Assembly: GCA_030431185.1 (NCBI GenBank)
Contig: JAUIJO010000173.1
Location: 1-6,792, forward strand
From: Gammaproteobacteria bacterium
Lineage (GTDB): Bacteria; Pseudomonadota; Gammaproteobacteria; Xanthomonadales; Xanthomonadaceae
Reading direction: 5' to 3'
DNA: 6,792 bases
Shown here: positions 1 to 6,082 of the stretch, one piece after another
How positions within the stretch are numbered: position 1 is the stretch's first letter
How the letters are laid out: every line of letters begins with the position of its first letter
The notes under the pieces: model-generated
Seen by the model: the letters and a program-made list of their open reading frames with translations, nothing else
Database searches by the model: none
Told to the model about the DNA's origin: nothing
Translations under genes and position numbers: made by a program

Positions 1-1
1 G

Positions 2-163
2 AAGGACGCCAGCGAGCTGACCGGCAAGACCGAGAACATGCGCTCGGTGAACTTCCCCGGCGACCCGCGCCTGGTCGGGCATTTCGTCGACGTGGCGATC
101 ACCGCGGCACTGAGCAATTCGCTGCGCGGACGCGTGGTCACCGACGAAGCGTCGGCCGCCTGA
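2..163 (+). CDS. miaB: tRNA-2-methylthio-N6-dimethylallyladenosine synthase MiaB, C-terminal fragment
   Basis: This is the last 53 codons of a gene that begins left of the window. The frame starting at base 2 runs open to TGA at 161-163. The segment matches the C-terminal TRAM domain of MiaB: an ELTGKTENMRSVNFPGD stretch, then VGHFVDV and a closing NSLRGRVV. MiaB is a radical-SAM methylthiotransferase that adds a 2-methylthio group to i6A37 of tRNAs reading UNN codons, and the TRAM domain contributes to tRNA binding. The radical-SAM and N-terminal Fe-S domains lie outside the window. A methylthiotransferase relative (RimO, MtaB) is less likely because the TENMRSVNF and NSLRGRVV wording is typical of MiaB. 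The next gene starts 12 nt downstream on the same strand and may be co-transcribed. Confidence 0.88.
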   Translation, partial: KDASELTGKTENMRSVNFPGDPRLVGHFVDVAITAALSNSLRGRVVTDEASAA

Positions 164-175
164 GGCCGGTAAGCG

Positions 176-844
176 ATGTCCGCACGCGGGGCGTCGGAAG
201 CCCCGGCCCTTGCCTTCCGCCTGCGCCTGCTGGCGTTGATCGCGGTGGTCGGGCTGAACACCACGCTCTACCTGCTGGTCAACGCCCATCCCACGCGGGT
301 GCCGACGCTGCTGCCGGTCACCGCGCTCGACCAGGCGGTGGGTTGGCATGCGTGGACGATCTGGCCGTACTGGCTGCTGCTGTGCATCAACCCCTTCCTC
401 GCACTGGGCCTGCGCTCGAAGGCGCTGCTGTGGGCCACGTTCAAGGCCTACGTCCTGGCGATGGGCATGAACATGCTGGTCTGGCTGGCCTGGCCGACCC
501 GCATACTGCGCCCCGCCCTGCCGGCCCACCTGGACGGCGCGACACGCTGGGCCTGGGAACTGCTCTATGCCCTGGACGAGCCCTACACCTGCTTCCCTTC
601 GGGACACATCACGATCCCGGTCGTGGTGATGATCGCCTTCGCGGCGCAAAACCCGGCCTCGCGGCGCTGGATCTGGCTGCCGACCCTGCTGTTCCCGACG
701 ATCATGACCACCGGGCAGCATTACGCCGTCGATATGCTGGGAGGTGCGGCGACGGCGCTGGCCGGGACGTGGTGGGCCGGGCTTTGGGGGCCGCGGCGCG
801 CGCATGCGCCGGGCACCGTCGCGGCCGGCGTGTCGCGCCCCTGA
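176..844 (+). CDS. PAP2-family membrane phosphatase/phosphotransferase
   Basis: A 222-residue integral membrane protein of the type 2 phosphatidic acid phosphatase (PAP2) superfamily, which cleaves or transfers lipid phosphate groups through a phospho-histidine intermediate. I see about six hydrophobic segments, near residues 17-36, 61-80, 86-107, 145-158, 165-178 and 187-204. The active-site signatures are CFPSGHITIP (residues 139-148, His144) and TTGQHYAVDMLGG (178-190, nucleophile His182 and Asp186). The canonical first motif KxxxxxxRP is replaced by WPTRILRP (106-113), and the Arg of the third motif (SRxxxxxHxxxD) is absent. That pattern resembles the inositol-phosphorylceramide/sphingomyelin synthase-like branch more than classic PgpB or UppP phosphatases. 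The substrate cannot be read from sequence. The ATG at 176 lies 12 nt after the miaB stop with only a weak ribosome-binding site, so read-through from miaB is plausible. The Arg/Ala-rich tail (about 206-222) is probably cytoplasmic. Confidence 0.85.
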   Translation: MSARGASEAPALAFRLRLLALIAVVGLNTTLYLLVNAHPTRVPTLLPVTALDQAVGWHAWTIWPYWLLLCINPFLALGLRSKALLWATFKAYVLAMGMNMLVWLAWPTRILRPALPAHLDGATRWAWELLYALDEPYTCFPSGHITIPVVVMIAFAAQNPASRRWIWLPTLLFPTIMTTGQHYAVDMLGGAATALAGTWWAGLWGPRRAHAPGTVAAGVSRP

Positions 845-869
845 GCCGGAGGGCGCGGACCGGCACGGC

Positions 870-2546
870 CTACTCGGGCCGGCGGTACACCGCCCGCCCG
901 TCGACATAGGTCGCCAGCACGGTCAGCTCGCGCAGGCCCGCGGGCGGGATCGCCAGCGGGTCTTCGGCCAGCACCACGAAATCGGCGCGCTTGCCCACTG
1001 CCAGGCTGCCGACCTCGTTCTCGGCGAAGCCGGCGAACGCGGCGTCCATCGTGAAGCCGCGCAGGGCTTCGAAGGCGGTGAGCTTTTCCTCCGGACGCCA
1101 GCCGCCCGCGGGCAGGCCGTGCGCATCGGCGCGGGTGGTGGCGGCATGCAGGCCCAGGCGCGGGTCGACCGATTCGACCGGGAAGTCCGAGCCCAGGGCC
1201 AGGCGCGCCCCGCTGTCGCGCAGCTGGCGCCACGAATACGCGCCGACGATGCGCACGGGCCCCAGCCGGTCCTCGGCCCAGGGCATGTCGCTGGTGGCAT
1301 GGGTCGGCTGCATCGAGGCGATCACGTGCATCCGCGCCAGTCGCGGCAGGTCCTCCGCGGCGAGCACCTGCGCATGTTCGATGCGCCAGCGATGGTCACC
1401 CTTCCGGCGATCGCCCAGGACGTCCGCATAGGCCTCGAGCACCTCGTGGTTGCCGCGGTCGCCGATCGCATGCGTGGCCACCTGCACGCCGCAAGCCATC
1501 GCCTTGCGGGCGACCGCATGCAGGCCGTCGGGCGAGGTCACCATCAGGCCGCGATTGCCGGGGTCGTCGCTGTAGTCGGCCAGCAGGGCGGCGCCGCGGC
1601 TGCCGAGGGCGCCATCGGCGTAGACCTTCACCGTGCGCATCTGCAGGCGTCCGCCCGGGTGCCGGTAGAGGCCGTCGCGGCAGAGCGCGTCGAGTGCGTC
1701 GCCGTCGCCCGCGGCCATCGCGGTGATGCGCATCGGCAACGCGCCACGGTCCGCCAGGCGCCGGTAGCGCTCGAGCCCGGCCAGGTCGACGCCGGCGTCG
1801 TGTGCCCCCGTCAGCCCATGCGCCACCGCGTCCTGCATGCCCAGCACCAGCGCGCGCTCGGCGAGCGCTTCGTCGATCGGCGGCCGCGCGGCGTCGACCA
1901 GCGACGACGCGGCATCGATGAAGATCCCGGTCGGCTGGCCGTTTGCATCGCGGACGATGCGCCCGCCCTCGGGTTGCCACTCCCCTTCAAGCCGGCGCTC
2001 GACGGCCCGCATGGCCGCACTGTTGGCCCAGCCGGCATGGCCATCGATCCGCTCCAGCCAGACCGCGCGGTCGGGGAAGGCCGTGTCCAGGTCGGCGGCG
2101 GTCGGGAACTCCCGCTCGGGCCAGTCGTTCTGGTCCCAGCCGCGGCCGACCAGCCAGGCACCGGCGGGCAGGTCGCGGGCGAAGGCACGCAGGCGCTCGA
2201 TTACTTCCGCCTTGTCGCGCGTCCCGACCAGGTCCGCGGTCATGTGCGTCATGCCCAGGCCACTTACGTGCCCATGGGCGTCGATCAGGCCGGGTATCAC
2301 GGTGGCGGCACCCAGTTGCAGGCGCCGGGCATCCGGGTATCGAGCCTCCAGGGCATCGCGCGTTCCCGTGGCGAGGATGCGCCCTTCCTCGTCGTAGACC
2401 ATCGCTTCGGCGTGGGGACGGCCCACTTCCATCGTATGGATGCGCCCGGCCACCAGCAGCGTGTCCGCCGCGCGGGCGGGGATCGCGATCGCGATGCAGG
2501 CCACGAGCAGCAGCGGGAGGAAGGACAATGGCGTCCGGTCGGGCAT
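870..2546 (-). CDS. Secreted metal-dependent amidohydrolase, YtcJ-like (Amidohydrolase_3 family)
   Basis: The chosen reading gives 558 residues, starting at the ATG complementary to 2544-2546 and ending in TAG at 870-872. An in-frame extension back to 2693 exists, but it adds 49 Arg-rich residues ahead of a signal peptide. The chosen start has a GAGGGA ribosome-binding site (2553-2558) at 6-nt spacing. Residues 1-26 look like a Sec signal peptide with an ARA cleavage site, so the enzyme is probably periplasmic or exported. The mature protein has the amidohydrolase TIM-barrel signatures in order: DAHGH (His91, His93), GRGWDQNDW (135-143), KVYADGALGSRGA (Lys307), THAIGDRGN (His359), RIEHAQ (His391) and GSDFPVES (Asp454). 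A C-terminal VGSLAVGKRADFVVL segment (512-526) is typical of the small beta domain. All expected metal-ligand positions are present, so it should be catalytic. YtcJ-type enzymes hydrolyse amide or N-formyl bonds, but the substrate here is not evident. It is divergent from the DUF11 gene and converges on the PAP2 gene with a 25-nt gap. Confidence 0.9.
   Translation of the reverse strand: MPDRTPLSFLPLLLVACIAIAIPARAADTLLVAGRIHTMEVGRPHAEAMVYDEEGRILATGTRDALEARYPDARRLQLGAATVIPGLIDAHGHVSGLGMTHMTADLVGTRDKAEVIERLRAFARDLPAGAWLVGRGWDQNDWPEREFPTAADLDTAFPDRAVWLERIDGHAGWANSAAMRAVERRLEGEWQPEGGRIVRDANGQPTGIFIDAASSLVDAARPPIDEALAERALVLGMQDAVAHGLTGAHDAGVDLAGLERYRRLADRGALPMRITAMAAGDGDALDALCRDGLYRHPGGRLQMRTVKVYADGALGSRGAALLADYSDDPGNRGLMVTSPDGLHAVARKAMACGVQVATHAIGDRGNHEVLEAYADVLGDRRKGDHRWRIEHAQVLAAEDLPRLARMHVIASMQPTHATSDMPWAEDRLGPVRIVGAYSWRQLRDSGARLALGSDFPVESVDPRLGLHAATTRADAHGLPAGGWRPEEKLTAFEALRGFTMDAAFAGFAENEVGSLAVGKRADFVVLAEDPLAIPPAGLRELTVLATYVDGRAVYRRPE
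876..899 (+). terminator. Candidate hairpin terminator for the PAP2 gene, inside the end of the convergent gene
   Basis: GGGC-C-GGCGG (876-885) and CCGCC-C-GCCC (890-899) form a nine-pair GC-only stem with one C-C mismatch around a TACA loop. It begins 32 nt after the PAP2 stop, where a terminator for that transcript would be expected, but it lies within the last codons of the opposite-strand amidohydrolase. No T-run follows on the plus strand, so this is a stem without the intrinsic-terminator tail, and it could be a by-product of GC-rich coding sequence. Confidence 0.3.
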
Positions 2547-2764
2547 GGCGGATCCCTCACTGCGTCGCAATGGACTGCGACTGTGACGAGGTCGCCGTCG
2601 GATCGCAAGCGTGGGCGTCCCGTCGCGCCGTGCGCGGTGAACGCCAAGTGACGCCCCGCTTCCCCTGGCCGTGCTAGAACCTTGGAGGAGCAACGTCTCG
2701 CGTGCCGTGGGTTGGGGTCGACGTCACATGCACAAGCGCCTGCGCCAGGATGGAAGCAAGGCCG
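2547..2764. promoter_or_regulatory. Divergent intergenic region between the amidohydrolase and DUF11 genes
   Basis: This 218-nt region must hold promoters for both flanking genes. Near the amidohydrolase start it contains that gene's GAGGGA ribosome-binding site (2553-2558) and the inverted repeat GTCGCA-ATGGAC-TGCGAC (2564-2581). Further GTCGC/GCGAC copies lie at 2577-2581 and 2591-2595. Toward the DUF11 gene, TGCTAGAAC (2672-2680) resembles an extended -10 element without a recognisable -35. GGAGGAG (2684-2690) is a strong Shine-Dalgarno-like sequence sitting 11 nt before an in-frame GTG at 2702. I see no confident full sigma-70 promoter on either strand and no convincing small gene. Confidence 0.4.
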
Positions 2765-4693
2765 ATGAATTCGCCTGAAGGACGCATCGTCCGGCTGTTC
2801 GCCTGCGCCTTGCTGGTTTGCGCCGCACCCGCACGCGGCCAGGTGCCTCGCGACATCGTCAATGGCGGATTCGACTCACCTCAGCTGTCCACCCGCGCCC
2901 AGAACCCGCCCGCCCAGAGCTGTTTCCTGCCGGTGGGCGACGCGTCGGTGCCGGGCTGGTCGAGTACGGCCATCTACGCTACCACCCCGCCCACCGTCGA
3001 CCAGATGTGCAATCCGCTCTCGCTCAGGCCCTCGCCCGGCCAGGCGGGCATCGAGCTCTGGCGAACCGGCTTCAACGGGGTGCCCTCGCGTGCCGGGGGC
3101 AACTTCGCCGAAGTCCTCACCGGGGCCCGGTTTTCCCAGGAAGTGTGCCTGGTCTCCGGCGAGACGGTGCAGTGGCAATTCAGTCATCGCGGACGCAATG
3201 GCCAGGACGTGGCGTCGTTCAACGTCGACGGCACCGCCAATACCATCGTCCAGGCCCGCACCGGCCCTGCGGGCGGAGGCGGCATCGACGGCTGCGGCAC
3301 GGGGGACGTGACCGCCACCTGCGCCCGCGCTGTCGCGGGGACCTGGACAGACTACAGCGGCAGCTTCGAGTGGTCCGGCACGACCGGCATTCATTCGATC
3401 GGCGTCACCGCCGTGTCGTCCGCGAGTGGCGTCGGGGGACAGGGCAATTTCGTCGATGCGTTCTCGATCAGCGTCCAACCGATGTTGAAGCTGTCCCTGG
3501 CGCAGGCCTCCGGGCGTGAGTCGACGGGCGCCGCCGCATTGCCCGAGCTGGTCGTGACCGGCGTGGTACCCGCCGCGGGAGTGAATGTCGAGCTGGCCGT
3601 ACAGGCATCGACCACGGCCACCCTCGGCATCGACTTCACCACGCCCGGGGGCACCGACACGTTCGTGGTGAACATCCCGTCCGGAAGCTACGACGGCGGT
3701 GGCGGCAGCCGCTTTCCCATCGGCATCCAGATTCAGGACGACGCCGTGATCGAGGACAACGAAACGGTATCCGTGGACCTACTGCCCTCCCCCGACTACG
3801 TGCTGGGCGACACCCAGGCATGTTCTGCCGCGGCCCTGGTGTCGGCCAGCTACACCATCGTCGACGACGACGTCGACGTACTCACCACCAAGACCGTGGA
3901 CGATCCGACTCCCGCTCCCGGGGGCCAGGTGGTCTTTACCGTGACCTACCAGAACAACACCGCCGCCCCCACCGTGCCACCCGTGGACGCACCCGGCGTC
4001 CTCGATGGCCACGATGCCACGGCCAGCCTGGCGGATGCGTTGCCCACCGGCATCACCGACTTCAGCTGGACCTGCACCGCCACCGGCACGCCCGCGCCCG
4101 CCTGCCCGGCTGCAAGCGGGACCGGCGCGATCGGCGTCGAGGTGGTGCTCCCCGCCGGAGACGCGGCAGCCGGGGGCAGCCTCACGTATGAGGTGACCGC
4201 CATCCTGTCCGGGGATGCGTGCACGGCGGCCTCCAACACCTCCACGGTGAGCCCGGTCGACCCATTTGGAGAGGGCGACAGCGCGCAACCGGACTTCATC
4301 ACGCCCGTGCCGGGGGGCACGGTCAACAACACCGCCAGCGTCGATGTCGACCCCGTCTGCGCCGACCTGCAGGTACAGGCCACCAACACGATCGCGTCGG
4401 GGCCGGACGACCTCCCCGAGGACACCGTGCCATCGGGTACGCAGACCACGTACACGCTGACCGTGACCAACCTGGGTCCGGACGCAGTCACCGCCCCCGT
4501 GCTCTCCAACACGCCCGTGGAAGGGCTCGACTGCGGCGCCGGGAACCCCGTGACCTGCACAGGCCCGGCCGCGGCCTGTCCCGCCAGCGCGGTGACCGTC
4601 GCCGACCTGGAAGCCGGCGTCGCCCTGGGTACGCTTGCGCCGGTGGCACCGGACAATACACTGGCGATGAGCTTCGACTGCATCGTGCAGTGA
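2765..4693 (+). CDS. Secreted protein with an N-terminal beta-sandwich-like region, a Calx-beta domain and two DUF11-type repeats
   Basis: I place the start at the ATG at 2765 (642 residues) because it puts a compact signal peptide at the N-terminus: an Arg-containing n-region, LFACALLVCAAPARG, with cleavage near residues 23-25. AAGG lies just upstream. A GTG at 2702 would add 21 residues and is discussed separately. Residues 30-238 begin NGGFDSP with a later PGW and look like a galactose-binding or DUF642-like beta-sandwich. Residues 240-369 match a Calx-beta domain: ATLGIDFTTP, DDAVIEDNETVSVDL and a closing YTIVDDD, where the acidic residues probably bind calcium. Residues 370-530 form a DUF11-type repeat (DPTPAPGGQVVFTVTYQN, ALPTGITDFSWTC). 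A second from 533 (DLQVQATNT, YTLTVTNLGPD) runs to the end. Fourteen cysteines in the mature region suggest disulfides. No transmembrane anchor, sorting tail or autotransporter barrel follows, so it is probably released or non-covalently surface-attached. An adhesive or structural role is likely; no catalytic motif is visible. Confidence 0.8.
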   Translation: MNSPEGRIVRLFACALLVCAAPARGQVPRDIVNGGFDSPQLSTRAQNPPAQSCFLPVGDASVPGWSSTAIYATTPPTVDQMCNPLSLRPSPGQAGIELWRTGFNGVPSRAGGNFAEVLTGARFSQEVCLVSGETVQWQFSHRGRNGQDVASFNVDGTANTIVQARTGPAGGGGIDGCGTGDVTATCARAVAGTWTDYSGSFEWSGTTGIHSIGVTAVSSASGVGGQGNFVDAFSISVQPMLKLSLAQASGRESTGAAALPELVVTGVVPAAGVNVELAVQASTTATLGIDFTTPGGTDTFVVNIPSGSYDGGGGSRFPIGIQIQDDAVIEDNETVSVDLLPSPDYVLGDTQACSAAALVSASYTIVDDDVDVLTTKTVDDPTPAPGGQVVFTVTYQNNTAAPTVPPVDAPGVLDGHDATASLADALPTGITDFSWTCTATGTPAPACPAASGTGAIGVEVVLPAGDAAAGGSLTYEVTAILSGDACTAASNTSTVSPVDPFGEGDSAQPDFITPVPGGTVNNTASVDVDPVCADLQVQATNTIASGPDDLPEDTVPSGTQTTYTLTVTNLGPDAVTAPVLSNTPVEGLDCGAGNPVTCTGPAAACPASAVTVADLEAGVALGTLAPVAPDNTLAMSFDCIVQ

Positions 4694-4755
4694 CCGGCTG
4701 CCCTCCCCCGTGCAAGCGACCCGGAACCCACGGTCTCGCCCGGCCGCGCACCGGG

Positions 4756-5985
4756 TCAGTCGACCTCGCGGGTGCTGATGACCGGACGCGCTTCGAGCGT
4801 CCTGTGCACCGGACACCGGTCCGCGATGCGAAGGAGGTCCGAGCGCTCGCCATCGCCCAGGGAGCCCACCAGGCGAATCCGCCGGGTGATCCGCTCGATG
4901 TGTCCATCGCGCTGCTCGCATTCGGCGCAGTCGTCGGCATGGATGCGTTCGTGGACCAGCTCCACGTCGATGTCGTCCAGCGCGATGCCCTTGCGGTCTG
5001 CATACAGGCGCAAGGTCATCGACGTGCAGGCGCCCAGGCTCATGAGCAACAGATCGTAGGGCGTGGGGCCGCGATTGCCGCCGCCGACGCGGACGGGTTC
5101 ATCGGCCATCAACGCGTGCGAGGCACTGAACAGCCCGCGAAGGAACTTCTTGTCGAGTTCGGTGACCAGCACCTCGCCCTCGTCGACGCGGGCGTGGGCG
5201 GCAGGCGGTCCCTCCATGATGCCCAGGTATCGGCCGGCCCAGGCCGCAAGCGTCGCACTGACGTATTCCGAGTCCTCCGGGCGACTCAGCAGGTGGTCGG
5301 CCTTGTCCAGGGAGATGAAGCTCTTGGGATGCAGGGCGGCGTTGTAGATGCGCGCCGCCTGCGCGATGGGCACGACCTCGTCCACGGGCGAGTGGAAGAC
5401 CAGCAGGGGTCGCCGCAATTTGCCGATATGCCCGGCCGAGTCATTGGCATCCAGGTCATCCAGCAACTGCTGGCGGATGTTGAAGCTGCGCGGTCCGATG
5501 CCGACGGTGGCTTCACCGTCCCGCCGCAACGTGTCCTCCACCTTGGCGAACAGGTGTTTCACGTGATCGGCGGTGGCGGGCGCACCGATCGTCGCCACCG
5601 CCTTCACGCTCGGCAAGGCGTGGGCCGCGAGCAGCACGGCCGCGCCCCCCAGGCTGTGGCCGACCAGCAGGCTGGGTGCAGAGTGGCGCTCTTCGAGCGC
5701 TTTGGCGGCCGCCAGCAGGTCGCCGACGTTGGATGAAAAGTTGGTGTTGGCGAAATCGCCATCGCTGCCGCCCAGGCCGGTGAAGTCGAACCGCAGCACC
5801 GCGATGCCGCGCGCGGCCAGGCCCCGACTGATCCGGGTGGCGGCGGCGATGTCCTTTCCACAGGTGAAACAGTGGGCGAACACGGCGAACTGCCAGTCTT
5901 CCGGGCGGCCCGATGCCGGGGTCTCCAGCAGTCCCGCCAGGACCTGGCCCTGTGCATTGGCGAACTCGAACTTGATGCGATGCAT
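4756..5985 (-). CDS. Bifunctional alpha/beta hydrolase-OsmC family protein
   Basis: A 409-residue fusion. The start at 5985 is favoured over an in-frame ATG at 6024 because GGGAGG (5990-5995) sits 4 nt upstream, whereas the longer form lacks a ribosome-binding site and would read through the palindrome. Residues 1-255 are an alpha/beta hydrolase with HCFTCGKD (38-45) near the oxyanion region, nucleophile elbow GHSLGG (Ser111), the acid in SPVDEVVP (Asp202) and His231 in DKADHLL, giving a complete triad. Residues 265-409 are an OsmC domain with PTPYDLLLMSLGACTSMTL (peroxidatic-type Cys320) and DRCPVHRTL (Cys391), the pair that reduces organic hydroperoxides in OsmC/Ohr proteins. An extra CxxC (Cys353, Cys356, in DDCAECE) also occurs in related OsmC proteins. 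No signal peptide is visible, so it is cytoplasmic. The fusion is a known architecture, but how the esterase-like half serves the peroxidase half is unclear. It is divergent from msrB, which fits an oxidative-damage role. Confidence 0.92.
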   Translation of the reverse strand: MHRIKFEFANAQGQVLAGLLETPASGRPEDWQFAVFAHCFTCGKDIAAATRISRGLAARGIAVLRFDFTGLGGSDGDFANTNFSSNVGDLLAAAKALEERHSAPSLLVGHSLGGAAVLLAAHALPSVKAVATIGAPATADHVKHLFAKVEDTLRRDGEATVGIGPRSFNIRQQLLDDLDANDSAGHIGKLRRPLLVFHSPVDEVVPIAQAARIYNAALHPKSFISLDKADHLLSRPEDSEYVSATLAAWAGRYLGIMEGPPAAHARVDEGEVLVTELDKKFLRGLFSASHALMADEPVRVGGGNRGPTPYDLLLMSLGACTSMTLRLYADRKGIALDDIDVELVHERIHADDCAECEQRDGHIERITRRIRLVGSLGDGERSDLLRIADRCPVHRTLEARPVISTREVD

Positions 5986-6082
5986 CCGCCCTCCCGACCC
6001 ACGGCGTGGGTGATGAACGTGCATGCAAGGTAGCTTGACGGCTGTGACAAAGTGGTCGTCATACCCTTACGAGGAGTTCCAC
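5986..6082. promoter_or_regulatory. Divergent control region between hydrolase-osmC and msrB
   Basis: This 97-nt region contains both ribosome-binding sites, GGGAGG on the minus strand (5990-5995) and GAGGAG on the plus strand (6071-6076), and a 15-bp palindrome at 5997-6011. A TTGACG hexamer at 6035-6040 could be a -35 element for msrB, but the only -10-like match about 18-19 nt downstream (around CATACC, 6060-6065) is poor and would place the transcript start inside the ribosome-binding site. On the minus strand, TTGTCA (complement of 6046-6051) is a weak -35 candidate without a good -10. Promoter assignment is therefore tentative, although both genes must be transcribed from here or nearby. 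Confidence 0.45.
5997..6011. promoter_or_regulatory. Perfect 15-bp palindrome, candidate operator
   Basis: ACCCACG-G-CGTGGGT has seven-base arms around a single central G (6004). It lies immediately upstream of the hydrolase-osmC ribosome-binding site and about 70 nt upstream of the msrB start. The short centre and symmetric arms suit a dimeric repressor better than a stable RNA hairpin, although a six-pair stem with a three-base loop is possible. It does not resemble the AT-rich OhrR operator known for ohr genes, and I cannot assign a regulator. Confidence 0.35.

Noticed and set aside
744..2651. A long open frame on the plus strand antisense to the amidohydrolase.
   Set aside because: It is a by-product of high GC content. 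Its translation is rich in Arg, His, Gly and Ala and shows no domain, while the minus strand encodes a complete conserved enzyme.
2728..2778. A 16-codon reading frame (MHKRLRQDGSKADEFA) overlapping the start of the DUF11 gene.
   Set aside because: It has no ribosome-binding site at a usable distance and no recognisable leader-peptide feature such as repeated regulatory codons.
2765..2840. Lipoprotein signal in the DUF11 protein (Cys14 or Cys19 in LFACALLVCA).
   Set aside because: Neither cysteine sits in a proper lipobox: Phe or Val occupies a position that needs a small residue, and an AxA/AxG-type signal peptidase I site follows.
3859..3878. CGTCGACG-ACGA-CGTCGACG, an 8-bp inverted and direct repeat inside the DUF11 gene.
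   Set aside because: It encodes the Asp/Val-rich end of the Calx-beta domain (IVDDDVDV); GTC and GAC codons produce this symmetry automatically.
4718..4757. GACCCGG (4718-4724) and CCGGGTC (4751-4757) as a bidirectional terminator between the convergent DUF11 and hydrolase-osmC genes.
   Set aside because: The 7-bp arms are perfect but separated by a 26-nt GC-rich loop, and no T-run follows on either strand. Seven-base matches are easily found by chance in such sequence.
3779..4921. A long open frame on the minus strand opposite the DUF11 gene.
   Set aside because: Its composition is low-complexity (Gly, Arg, His) without recognisable motifs, and it spans the boundary between two well-supported genes.
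6044..6064. TGTGA (6044-6048) as half of a CRP/Clp site upstream of msrB.
   Set aside because: The second half-site TCACA is missing at the required spacing.
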